Both the position numbers and the translations under genes were made by a program. The notes beneath the pieces were generated by a model. The model was given only the letters and a program-made list of their open reading frames with translations. It was not told the DNA's origin and ran no database searches. Shown piece after piece: positions 7,259-15,121 of a DNA stretch of 64,000 nt (positions are counted from its first letter, which is position 1; each line of letters opens with the position of its first letter). This DNA is from Myxococcales bacterium (GTDB taxonomy: Bacteria > Myxococcota_A > Bradymonadia > UBA7976 > UBA1532): assembly GCA_020633465.1 (NCBI GenBank), contig JACKDN010000025.1:1-64000 (forward strand), read 5' to 3'.

Positions 7259-9219
7259 GGCGCGCCTCCGTCGGGGCTGGCGCTGGGGGCCGCCGCGTCG
7301 TCGGCCGCCTCCTCGTCGCCCGCACCGTCCTCCTCGGCCGCGTCGCCCTCGACCACGCACCGGAAGCCCAGATCGGCGGCGTACTCCTCGATGGGCAGCT
7401 CGACGCGGGCCGTCACGCGCAGGGCGAAGGGCGGATCGTTGAAGCCGCCGCCGGCCACGGCGGCCCGGCCGCCGACGATGTCCTGCGTCCACTCGCGCAC
7501 GTTGCCCGCCATGTTCAGCAACCCGAAGGGGCTGCGGCCGCCGGGGAACGCGTCGGTGGGGGCGGCCTGCCCGAAGCCGTCGGAGGCGTCGGGGGCGCCC
7601 CCGCTCAGGTGCGCGCCGCCGTGGTTGGCGCGATGGAAGCCGCCGTCGGCCGGCGGCGCGTCGCCCCAGGGGTAGAGTCGATCGTCCACGCCGCGCGCGG
7701 CGTACAGCCACTCGGCGGGCGTGGGCAGACGGCCGCCCATGCGCCAGGCGCAGTAGGCCTTGGCCATGGTGTGGGTGACGCCGGTGACCGGGCGGGCGCT
7801 GTCGTCCCACATGGTGCGCGGGGCCTCGCAGGCGCCCGCCTCGACGCAGCGCCGGTAGGCCGTCTGGCTGACCTCGAGGCGGCCGATCGCGAAGCCGTCG
7901 AGCGCGATGGCCTCGCCGGGCTGCTCGGTCGCGAGCTGCTCGGCGCAGCGCTCGGCCTGCGCGGCCGCGGGCAGATCCACCTTGCAGCGGGCCAGCGCCA
8001 GGGCGCGCTGCTTGGGCTGCAGGCCGGTCCGGACCGTACCCCCGGGCAGCCGCACCATGCCGCGCGGCGCCGCCGGCAACCCCTCGGGCCGGGGCAGCAG
8101 CGCCGTCGCGTCGTGCTCGTCGACGCCGCCCGCGTCCGCGGCGGCGGCCTCGGCGGCCCCGTCCACCAGGCGGGCCAGCGAGTCGTTGGGATCGGGCCGC
8201 TTCAGCAGCAGCACCGCCGCGACCAGGCCGGCGGCCACCACCAGCACCGTGCCGATCGCCACCACGTGATCGCCGCGGCGGCGGGTTCGGCGGGCCGCCG
8301 TAGCCTTCTCGGGCACGGCCGCCACGTCGGCGGGCGCCGGCGTCCCCACCAGGGCGGCCGGCAAGGCCTCCTGCTCGTCGGCCGTCTGCTCGGTCTCGCG
8401 CTTGCGGTCGGCCATGCGCGCGGCCTTGCGGGCCTTCCGTCCGCGCTTGCCGCCCCCCCCCGCGCCCTCGTCGCCCGCGTCGCCGTCCTCCCCGCCCGGC
8501 CGCGCCTCGCCGGCCTTGGGCTGGGCCGGCATGGTCAGCAGCGTCGGCTGATCGCCGCGGCGCCAGCGGAAGCCCTCGTCGTCGGGCGCGGGCGAGGCCT
8601 GCCCGCCCAGGCGCACCGAGGCCAGCTTGCCCAGCGCCTCGGCGCCCGACAGCTTGACGGTCGGCTCGTCGGCGTCCCCCGGCTCCGGCAGCTGGCCGGC
8701 GGCGTGCTTGCGCCAGGCGAAGGACATCGTCACCTCGCCGGCCCCCGAGCCCACCCCGGGCGGTGGCGCCGGCAGCGAGCGCACGTCGGCGCGCCGATCG
8801 ATCAGCCCGGCCACCCGGTCGCGGGCCCGCGACAGCACCGTCCAGTAGTTGGGGAAGTCGCGCTCGTTCCAGACGATGCCGGCGGGCGGCGCGCCCGCGG
8901 CCCGCAGCCACGCGGCCGCCTCGTCCAGCTCGGCGCTGCGCGTCGAGCGCTTCAGCACCACCAGCAGCGACGCGTCGAAGCGCTCCATCCAGCCGGGCGG
9001 GATGGCGAAGATCTCCTCGCCCTCGAGCAGCGCCGGGCCGTCCACCAGCACGACGCCGTCGCCCTCGATGTGCGGCTCGAGGCCGCGCAGCTGGCGCCAG
9101 TGCAGCACCTCGTAGGGGTGCCGCGCGATGAACGACAGCTCGGAGCGCAGCATGTTCGCCAGGTGCGACTTGCCCTCGGCGCGGCCCACCGACGTGATGA
9201 GCACGCAGCGCGCGCCCAA
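7255..9219 (-). CDS. Degenerate BY-kinase-like domain fused through a TM to an FGE-like domain
   Basis: Residues 1-150 look like a shortened CpsD/Wzc kinase domain. ITSVGRAEGKSHL (8-20) matches a Walker A loop and VVLVDGPALL (56-65) a Walker B strand. The Walker A' position, usually VLLIDADLR, reads EVLHWRQLRG and lacks the acidic residue. Residues 150-315 are a charged linker, 318-340 a TM helix, and about 387-625 a formylglycine-generating-enzyme-like (FGE-sulfatase) domain with RLPTPAEWLYAARG, YPWGD and MAGNVREWTQD. The paired catalytic cysteines expected near the FGE C-terminus are absent. It sits between the Wzz and Wza genes, where a kinase is expected. The 5' end is unclear: the TTG at 9219 is the first standard start, but coding-like sequence continues to a CTG at 9294. 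I infer a non-catalytic regulator. Confidence 0.7.
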   Translation of the reverse strand: MGARCVLITSVGRAEGKSHLANMLRSELSFIARHPYEVLHWRQLRGLEPHIEGDGVVLVDGPALLEGEEIFAIPPGWMERFDASLLVVLKRSTRSAELDEAAAWLRAAGAPPAGIVWNERDFPNYWTVLSRARDRVAGLIDRRADVRSLPAPPPGVGSGAGEVTMSFAWRKHAAGQLPEPGDADEPTVKLSGAEALGKLASVRLGGQASPAPDDEGFRWRRGDQPTLLTMPAQPKAGEARPGGEDGDAGDEGAGGGGKRGRKARKAARMADRKRETEQTADEQEALPAALVGTPAPADVAAVPEKATAARRTRRRGDHVVAIGTVLVVAAGLVAAVLLLKRPDPNDSLARLVDGAAEAAAADAGGVDEHDATALLPRPEGLPAAPRGMVRLPGGTVRTGLQPKQRALALARCKVDLPAAAQAERCAEQLATEQPGEAIALDGFAIGRLEVSQTAYRRCVEAGACEAPRTMWDDSARPVTGVTHTMAKAYCAWRMGGRLPTPAEWLYAARGVDDRLYPWGDAPPADGGFHRANHGGAHLSGGAPDASDGFGQAAPTDAFPGGRSPFGLLNMAGNVREWTQDIVGGRAAVAGGGFNDPPFALRVTARVELPIEEYAADLGFRCVVEGDAAEEDGAGDEEAADDAAAPSASPDGGAP

Positions 9220-9307
9220 CCGCTCGAGGGTCGCCGAGATGTTCGTGGCGAGCTGCCGCCCCTTCTGCCGGGCGTATAGGCCGTGCGTGCTCAGGGCGCG
9301 CCTTTCG

Positions 9308-9604
9308 TCACCGCGGGCGGGGCGGCTGCAGCGTGAGCACGGCGTCGTCTTCGAGCATCACGTCGATGGTGTCCACGTCGGGGTGCCAGGGGCTGGTCGA
9401 CTTGCCGGGGGCGGTGACCTTCAGCTGGTAGCGGCCCGGCTCGAGCGGCATCTCGAACGACTCGCCGTAGGTCAGCATGCCCTTCTTCTCGCCGTTGACC
9501 ATGACCTCGGCCGACCGGTGGGTGGCGTCGAGGTGGCGGATGGTGAGCGTCGAGCCGCAGCCGGCCGACAGCCCGACGAGGGCGGCGAGCAGCGCGTACC
9601 TCAT
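9308..9604 (-). CDS. Small PEGA-like lipoprotein in EPS operon
   Basis: This 98-residue protein has a lipoprotein signal (MRYALLAALVGLSAGC, with Cys at 16) followed by one compact beta domain: AEVMVNGEKKGMLTYGESFEMPLEPGRYQLKVTAPG. The pattern of a name/value strand, a glycine turn and a GxYxLxVxxPG strand is that of PEGA-type surface-layer domains. The ATG overlaps the stop of the Wza-like exporter gene (ATGA), so the two are coupled. A role beside the export channel, for example as an outer-membrane accessory, is inferred from context. PEGA membership is by eye and moderate. Confidence 0.65.
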   Translation of the reverse strand: MRYALLAALVGLSAGCGSTLTIRHLDATHRSAEVMVNGEKKGMLTYGESFEMPLEPGRYQLKVTAPGKSTSPWHPDVDTIDVMLEDDAVLTLQPPRPR

Positions 9605-10902
9605 GGCGTCGCCCCTTCCCCGGCGTTCGAGCCGGCGCCGACCGCGGCGGCGTTGTTGGTGTCGTCCTCGGCGAGGCTGACGAAGATGACCACGGCGGCG
9701 CTGATGATCGCGATGTCGGACACGAACTTCAGGACGTTGTCCCACACCTCGTAGGCGGGCCGACCGACGTGCACCGTGTCGCCGGGGTGCACCTCGACCT
9801 GGCCCACCAGGCCGCCCTCGTCGAGGAAGGCCTCGACGTCGTAGGTGGTGACCAGGGTGAAGCCGCCGCCCTTGTGCACCACCTTCACCTCGGTCATGTC
9901 CGCCTCGGCCGTCGGGCCGCCGGCGAGGCCGATGGCGTCGAGCAGGGGCAGCGAGCCGGGCGTGACCTTCGGCCCGGGCTGCGTCACGCCGCCGAGCACG
10001 TGAATCTGCTGGCTGAGCGGATCGACCGTGCCCGCCGGTCGGCCGGGCACGAAGACGATGGCGCCGCCGCCGCCCTTCGGGATGGTGACCTCGGGCGCGG
10101 GCCCGCCGAGGAGGAAGCGCGTCAGGTTGACCAGATCGCTGCGCTGGCGGGTCAGCACGCGCACGCTGGACAGGTCGGCGTCCTTGTCCGGGCCGCCCGC
10201 CAGGCCGATGGCCGTCAGGGGCGTCAGCACCTCGGAGCGCTCGAAGAGGCCCGGGTTGCGCACCGCGCCGATGACGAACACCTTGTCCTGCAGGGCCTCT
10301 TCGGTGAGGAACTCGATGCGCGGGGCCGCGCCGCCGGCGCCCGGCTCGGTGGTCTCGGCGGCGACGAAGATGGTGTCGCCGGCCTCGAGCTCGGGCAGGG
10401 GCGCGCGCTCGGTGAGGAAGGCGCGCACGCTGACCACCTGCTCCTTGCCGTCGCGGGCCAGCACCACCCGCTCGAGATCGGCGCCCGGCTTGGGCCCGCC
10501 CGCGGACTGGATCGCCTCCCAGACCGTCTCGCCCGGCTCGATGCGCGTGAAGCCCGACTTGCCCACGTGCCCGGTGACGTACACCAGCCGCTTCTGGTCG
10601 AGGCGCGTCAGCGTGACGGCCGTCGTGTTGCGGATGTACTTGCCCAGGGCCTCCCGGGCGGCCTTCTCGGCCTCGTCGACCGCCAGGCCGCCCACCTTCA
10701 GCCGCCCGTAGCGGCCGATGGGGATCTCGCCGTTGCGGTCGACCTCGACGTCGTACTCCCGCGGCTGGGGGTCGGGGATGACCAGCAGCAGCTTGTTGCC
10801 CGCCTCGATGGGCGCGCCCCCCTGCTGGGCGACGGCCGGCATGCCGACACATACGAGCGCCCAACAGAGCGCCCACCGTGCCCCCCGCGCCATTGCCCTC
10901 AC
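9601..10902 (-). CDS. Polysaccharide export protein with SLBB domains (Wza-like)
   Basis: A signal peptide (WALCWALVCVGMPAVAQQ) is followed by a polysaccharide-export (Poly_export) domain at about residues 30-110 (REYDVEVDRNGEIPIGRYG, split here by a turn). Three SLBB-type repeats follow, recognisable by VYVTGHVGKSGFTRI, VFVIGAVRNPGLFERS and IHVLGGVTQPGPKV. A C-terminal hydrophobic helix (IAIISAAVVIFVSLA) ends the protein. It would form the outer-membrane or periplasmic channel for the polymer. I prefer the GTG at 10902: AGGAGGG at 10908-10914 is 5 nt away and lies inside the longer ATG alternative at 10917. It heads a leftward operon running to the epimerase at 3421. Confidence 0.87.
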   Translation of the reverse strand: MRAMARGARWALCWALVCVGMPAVAQQGGAPIEAGNKLLLVIPDPQPREYDVEVDRNGEIPIGRYGRLKVGGLAVDEAEKAAREALGKYIRNTTAVTLTRLDQKRLVYVTGHVGKSGFTRIEPGETVWEAIQSAGGPKPGADLERVVLARDGKEQVVSVRAFLTERAPLPELEAGDTIFVAAETTEPGAGGAAPRIEFLTEEALQDKVFVIGAVRNPGLFERSEVLTPLTAIGLAGGPDKDADLSSVRVLTRQRSDLVNLTRFLLGGPAPEVTIPKGGGGAIVFVPGRPAGTVDPLSQQIHVLGGVTQPGPKVTPGSLPLLDAIGLAGGPTAEADMTEVKVVHKGGGFTLVTTYDVEAFLDEGGLVGQVEVHPGDTVHVGRPAYEVWDNVLKFVSDIAIISAAVVIFVSLAEDDTNNAAAVGAGSNAGEGATP

Positions 10903-10907
10903 GTCGA

Positions 10908-10914
10908 CCCTCCT
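10908..10914 (-). promoter_or_regulatory. Shine-Dalgarno deciding the GTG start of the Wza-like gene
   Basis: AGGAGGG on the minus strand lies 5 nt before the GTG at 10902 and overlaps the upstream in-frame ATG at 10917, which itself has no Shine-Dalgarno sequence. The 120-odd bases up to 11053 form the divergent promoter region for this operon and the rightward glycosyltransferase operon. No clear -35/-10 pair was recognised there. Confidence 0.55.
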
Positions 10915-11053
10915 CATTTCCGGCCCGTAACATTGGACGAACCCTGGGGCCTTGTCCAGCAGTCCCCTGGCGCGGTAGATCGCATTCCTGACCGGGGGGT
11001 CGTCGACCGCGGCGCGCTCAATCCCCTCCGCGCGGCCCCCGAAGAACTGAGAC

Positions 11054-12166
11054 GTGAACTCCCGTCACCCGCCACCGACCCCCAGCCTGCACGTGATCGC
11101 GCCCGGCCCCATGGCCGGCGCCGAGCGGGTGGTGCTCGGCGGGCTCGAGGCCCTGGCCGCGGCGGGCGCCGACGTGCGGCTGGTGTGCCTGGCCGAGGCC
11201 CGGGTGCCCGGCGTGGTGCGGGACTTCGTCGGCGCCGCGCGGGCCCGCGACCTGCCGCTGGACGTGGTCGAGGTGCGCGGGCGGCTGGACGTCCGCGCCG
11301 TCCGGTCGCTGCGCCGCGCCCTGCGGGCCCGCCCCGACGCCGTGCTGCACACCCATGGCTACAAGGCGCTGGTGTACGCCCGGCTGGCATCGCCTCTGCG
11401 CCGTCCCCATGTGTCCACACAGCACGGACAGACGGCCCACGACTCGAAGGTGCGGCTGTACGAGCGGGTCGCCGGCCAGCTGTACCGGACCGTCGATCGG
11501 ATGGTGGCCGTCTCGCCGGCCGGCCGGGACGCCCTGATCGCCGACGGCGTGCCCGCCGACCGCGTGGTGGTCGTGCGCAACTTCCTCGATCTGGCCCTGC
11601 CCACCGCCCCCCTGCGCCAGCTGAACGGGCAGCCCGCCCGCGTGCTGGCGCTGGGGCGGTTGGCGCCCGAGAAGGCCCTCGACCGGCTGATCGACGCGGC
11701 CGCGGCGGCCGCCGCCCCCTGCGAGCTGGTGCTGACCGGCGACGGTCCCGAGCGCGTCGCCCTCGAGAAGCGAGCACGCGACCGCGGGGTGGCCGCGCGG
11801 GTCCACTTCCCGGGGTTCGTGCACGACGTGGCCCATCAGCTCGAGGCGGCGCACGTCTTCGCGCTGCCGTCGCTGCGGGAGGGATTGCCGATGGCGCTCA
11901 TCGAGGCCAGCTGCGCCGGGCTGCCGGTGGTGGCCAGCCGCGTCGGCGGCGTCCCGGATCTGGTGCGCGACGGCGAGACCGGGCGGCTGGTGGCGCCGGG
12001 CGACGTCGGCGCGCTGCGGGCGGCCCTCGACGAGGTGCTGGGCCACTACGATCGCTTCGCCGAGGCGGCGCGCGCGCACGCCGTGACGCTGCGGGCCGAG
12101 TTCGGGGTGCGGCGTTGGGCCGACGAGACCCTGCGGCTGTACGCCGCGGTGCGGGGCGCGGCATGA
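11054..12166 (+). CDS. Glycosyltransferase family 4
   Basis: A 370-residue GT-B protein. The N-terminal donor-independent half starts with LHVIAPGPMAGAERVVLGGL, a typical GT4 glycine loop, and contains HTHGYKALVY and STQHGQ. The C-terminal Rossmann half has VLALGRLAPEKALDRLIDAA and the EX7E motif in LREGLPMALIEASCAGLPVV. It adds a sugar to the lipid-linked repeat unit at the cytoplasmic membrane. The GTG start has no strong ribosome site. The last four bases overlap the next ATG (ATGA). It leads a four-gene rightward block ending at 15103. Confidence 0.85.
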   Translation: MNSRHPPPTPSLHVIAPGPMAGAERVVLGGLEALAAAGADVRLVCLAEARVPGVVRDFVGAARARDLPLDVVEVRGRLDVRAVRSLRRALRARPDAVLHTHGYKALVYARLASPLRRPHVSTQHGQTAHDSKVRLYERVAGQLYRTVDRMVAVSPAGRDALIADGVPADRVVVVRNFLDLALPTAPLRQLNGQPARVLALGRLAPEKALDRLIDAAAAAAAPCELVLTGDGPERVALEKRARDRGVAARVHFPGFVHDVAHQLEAAHVFALPSLREGLPMALIEASCAGLPVVASRVGGVPDLVRDGETGRLVAPGDVGALRAALDEVLGHYDRFAEAARAHAVTLRAEFGVRRWADETLRLYAAVRGAA

Positions 12167-13296
12167 GCGCGGGCGTCGACTGGGTCGTGTTCGGCGACGA
12201 CTGGGGCGCGCACCCCTCGACGACGCAGCACCTGGTGCGCCACCTGCCCGAGGACGATCGGGTGATCTGGGTGAACTCGATCGGCATGCGGTCGCCGCGC
12301 CTGCAGCGCGCGGACGTGGCGCGTGTGGTCGGTCGACTGCGGTCGATGCTGGGCGGTCGCCCGGCGCCCGCGCCGGACGCGACGCCGTCGCGCGTGCGCG
12401 TCGTGACCCCGCGCTTCGTCCCCTTCCACGATCACCCGGCCGCCCGGCTGGCGAACGCGCGCCTGATCGGCGGGGCGATCGAGGCCGCGCGGCGCGCCGC
12501 GGGCATGGGCGCGCTGACGGCGCTGGTGTCGAACCCCGTGGCCGGCCGCTACCTCGCCGCGCTCCCCATCCGGCGCACCGGCTACCTGCGCCTGGACGAC
12601 TACCCGCACCTGCCCGGGGTCGATCCCGCCCTCGTCGAGCCGGCCGAGCGCTTCATGTTCGAGCGCGCCGACGTGGTGTTCGGCACCGCGCGCGCGCTGC
12701 TGCCGCCGGCCGACGCGGTCGGCGGCCGGCTGTGCTACCTGCCGCAGGGCGTCGATCACCCGCACTTCGCGGGCCCGGCGCACCCGGTGCCCACGGCCAA
12801 GGTGATCGGCTTCTTCGGCCTGCTGGCCGAGTGGGTCGACGGCGCGCTGATCGCGGCCGCGGCGCGCGCCTGCCCCGACTGGACCTTCGAGTTCGTCGGC
12901 CCCACGCGCCAGGTGCCGCCCGGGCTGGCCGACGTGCCCAACGTCGTGCTGAAGCCCGGCGTGCCCTACGCCGCCCTCCCCCAGGCCATCGCGCGCTGGC
13001 GGGCGGGCTGGGTGCCCTTCGAGGTGTCCACCCTGACCGAGGGCGTCAACCCCCTGAAACTACGAGAGTATCTGGCGGCCGGGCTGCCCGCGGCCAGCAC
13101 GCCGCTGCCCGAGGCGGTCAGCCTGGGCGACGAGGTCACCATCGTGCGCAGCGCCGCCGACGTGGCGCGCTGGGTGCGGTCGGTGGTGGACGCCGACACC
13201 GACGCGCAGCGCGCGGCCCGGCGCGAGGCGATGCGGGCGCACGGCTGGGCGGCGCGCGCCCGCACGCTGCGGGACGCGCTGGGGGCGACGGCATGA
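12163..13296 (+). CDS. Glycosyltransferase (TuaH/GT1-like, GT-B fold)
   Basis: The 377-residue protein opens with VDWVVFGDDWGAHPSTTQHL, comparable to the N-terminus of TuaH-like glycosyltransferases (DWxxxxQRPHHL). The C-terminal half contains VIGFFGLLAEWVDGALI, FEFVGPTRQVP and the phosphate-binding region LTEGVNPLKLREYLAAGLP, a variant of the EX7E motif. The ATG overlaps the preceding stop and the 3' end overlaps the following ATG, so three transferases are translationally linked. The donor sugar is unknown. The start is secure because it is fixed by the overlap and the motif. Confidence 0.8.
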   Translation: MSAGVDWVVFGDDWGAHPSTTQHLVRHLPEDDRVIWVNSIGMRSPRLQRADVARVVGRLRSMLGGRPAPAPDATPSRVRVVTPRFVPFHDHPAARLANARLIGGAIEAARRAAGMGALTALVSNPVAGRYLAALPIRRTGYLRLDDYPHLPGVDPALVEPAERFMFERADVVFGTARALLPPADAVGGRLCYLPQGVDHPHFAGPAHPVPTAKVIGFFGLLAEWVDGALIAAAARACPDWTFEFVGPTRQVPPGLADVPNVVLKPGVPYAALPQAIARWRAGWVPFEVSTLTEGVNPLKLREYLAAGLPAASTPLPEAVSLGDEVTIVRSAADVARWVRSVVDADTDAQRAARREAMRAHGWAARARTLRDALGATA

Positions 13297-14438
13297 CCGG
13301 CCTGCTGCTGCTGCCGCTGGGGGGGCTGGCCGCCTTCCCGCACGTCGGCTACGCGACGCTGATGCGGCGCGTGCCGCCCCGCCCCCCCGGGGCGCGTCGG
13401 CCGTGGACCACGCCGCCGACGGTCAGCGTGTGCATCCCGGCCTACAACGAGGGCGCGCACCTGAGGGCCAAGATCGAGAACACGCTGGCGCTCGACTGGC
13501 CGGCGGATCGGCTCGAGGTGCTGGTGTGCGACGACGGATCGCGCGACGACGGCCCCGCCCAGGTCGAGGCCTTCGCCGATCGCGGCGTGCGCCTGCTGCG
13601 CAACCCCGAGAACCGGGGCAAGCCCACCACCCTGGGCCACCTGGCGCGCGAGGCCACCGGCGACATCCTGCTGTTCACCGACGCCAGCGCGATGCTGAAG
13701 GCCGACTGCCTGCGGCTGCTGATCGACGCGCTGGCCGATCCCGCCGTGGGGCTGGCCGCCGCGCGCTACGTCGTGCGCCCGCCCGAAGAGGCGCAGAAGC
13801 CGGCCGAGGCGTCCTATTGGGATCGCGAGGCGGCCATCCGGCGCGACGAGGCCGCGCGCGACATGCTGCTGGGCGTCTCGGGCGCCGCCTACGCGGTGCG
13901 GCGCGCGCTGTGGCAGGATCTGCCCGCCGACACGATCAACGACGACTGGGTGGTGCCCGCGCGCGTTCTGGCCGCCGGCCACCGCATCGCCTACGTTCAC
14001 GAGGCCGTCGCCAGCGACCGGCCCACCGGCCGCGGGCGCGGCCTGTTCGACCGGTGGGTGCGCATCGCGTACGGCAACTACCAGATGCTGGTGCGGCACC
14101 GCGATCTGTGGACGCGGGGGCCGCGGTTCGCGCTGCCGATGGCGCGCAAGCTGCTGAAGACGGCCGGCCCGCTCTTGCTGATCGGGGCGGGCGGCGTGAT
14201 CGTCCTCGGCGCCGGCGCCGGTGATCCGCTGGCCCTGGGGCTGCTGGGGCTCGGCGCCGCGGCGGCCGGGCTGGGCGCGCTGGCGGTGCTGGCCCCGGAG
14301 GACGGCTGGGGCGCGCGGCGCCCCATCGCGCAGGTGCGCTTCGGCGTGCTGGCCCAGGCCGCGTATCTGCGCGGCGCCTGGCGCTTCGCCCGCGGTCAGG
14401 GCGAAGGCATCTGGCGACGCAGCGAGGGGATCGCATGA
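13293..14438 (+). CDS. Glycosyltransferase family 2, membrane-associated
   Basis: A 381-residue protein with an N-terminal hydrophobic stretch, then a GT2 domain. VSVCIPAYNEGAHLRAKI is the nucleotide-binding start, VLVCDDGSRDDG the first Asp motif, and ILLFTDASAML the DxD-equivalent; INDDWVVPARVLAAG corresponds to the ED acceptor-side motif. The last 100 residues have two hydrophobic helices (LLLIGAGGVIVLGAG and LGLLGLGAAAAGLGALAVL), so the enzyme is probably membrane-bound, like processive or Pgf-type transferases. It overlaps both neighbours by ATGA junctions. Confidence 0.83.
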   Translation: MTGLLLLPLGGLAAFPHVGYATLMRRVPPRPPGARRPWTTPPTVSVCIPAYNEGAHLRAKIENTLALDWPADRLEVLVCDDGSRDDGPAQVEAFADRGVRLLRNPENRGKPTTLGHLAREATGDILLFTDASAMLKADCLRLLIDALADPAVGLAAARYVVRPPEEAQKPAEASYWDREAAIRRDEAARDMLLGVSGAAYAVRRALWQDLPADTINDDWVVPARVLAAGHRIAYVHEAVASDRPTGRGRGLFDRWVRIAYGNYQMLVRHRDLWTRGPRFALPMARKLLKTAGPLLLIGAGGVIVLGAGAGDPLALGLLGLGAAAAGLGALAVLAPEDGWGARRPIAQVRFGVLAQAAYLRGAWRFARGQGEGIWRRSEGIA

Positions 14439-15103
14439 CGACGCACGCACTCGATCTCACCCGGCCGGCGCCCATCCCGCTGCGCGTGCGCGCGCTGAAG
14501 CGGGCCTTCGACATCGTCAGCGCGTCGACCGCGCTGGTGGCGCTGTCCCCCGTCTTCGCCGGCATCGCGATCGCCATCCGCATCGACAGCAAGGGGTCGG
14601 TCATCTTCCGGCAGAAGCGCCTGCGCCCGGGGCCGGACGGCGAGCCCATCGACTTCTGGATGTACAAGTTCCGCAGCATGCGGCCGGCCTCGAAGGACGC
14701 GGGCCCGGCGTGGGCCACCGACGACGGCGAGCAGGACCGCATCACGCGCATCGGCGCCTTCCTGCGCAAGCACCGGCTGGACGAGCTGCCCCAGTTCGCC
14801 AACGTGCTGCTCGGCGACATGAGCCTGGTCGGGCCGCGCCCCGAGGTGCGCTTCTTCGCCGACCAGCTCGACGAGAAGATCCCCGGCTACAACGATCGGC
14901 ACATGGTGCTGCGGCCGGGCATCACCGGGTGGGCGCAGGTGCAGGCGGGCTACGCCGGCGACGAGACGGCGAACCGCGAGAAGCTGGTGCACGACCTGGC
15001 CTACGTGGCCCACCTGTACCGCCTGCGCACCTACCTGCGCATGGAGGCGAAGGTGATCGTCCGCACCTTCCGGGTGGTGCTCACCGGCCACGGGGCGAAG
15101 TAG
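14435..15103 (+). CDS. Undecaprenyl-phosphate sugar phosphotransferase (initiating PGT)
   Basis: This 222-residue protein is a minimal bacterial sugar transferase. Membrane helix residues 28-50 follow the KRAFDIVSAS motif. The other family motifs then appear in order: FRQKRLRPG, FWMYKFRSM, TRIGAFLRKHRLDELPQ, MSLVGPRPEV and RPGITGWAQV. It transfers a sugar phosphate to undecaprenyl phosphate and so starts repeat-unit assembly. It lacks the large N-terminal membrane domain of WcaJ/WbaP, so it is of the small PglC-like size. It ends the rightward operon, 18 nt before the convergent DUF4091 gene. Confidence 0.92.
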   Translation: MTTHALDLTRPAPIPLRVRALKRAFDIVSASTALVALSPVFAGIAIAIRIDSKGSVIFRQKRLRPGPDGEPIDFWMYKFRSMRPASKDAGPAWATDDGEQDRITRIGAFLRKHRLDELPQFANVLLGDMSLVGPRPEVRFFADQLDEKIPGYNDRHMVLRPGITGWAQVQAGYAGDETANREKLVHDLAYVAHLYRLRTYLRMEAKVIVRTFRVVLTGHGAK

Positions 15104-15121
15104 CCCCGGCGCGCCGGCGGC

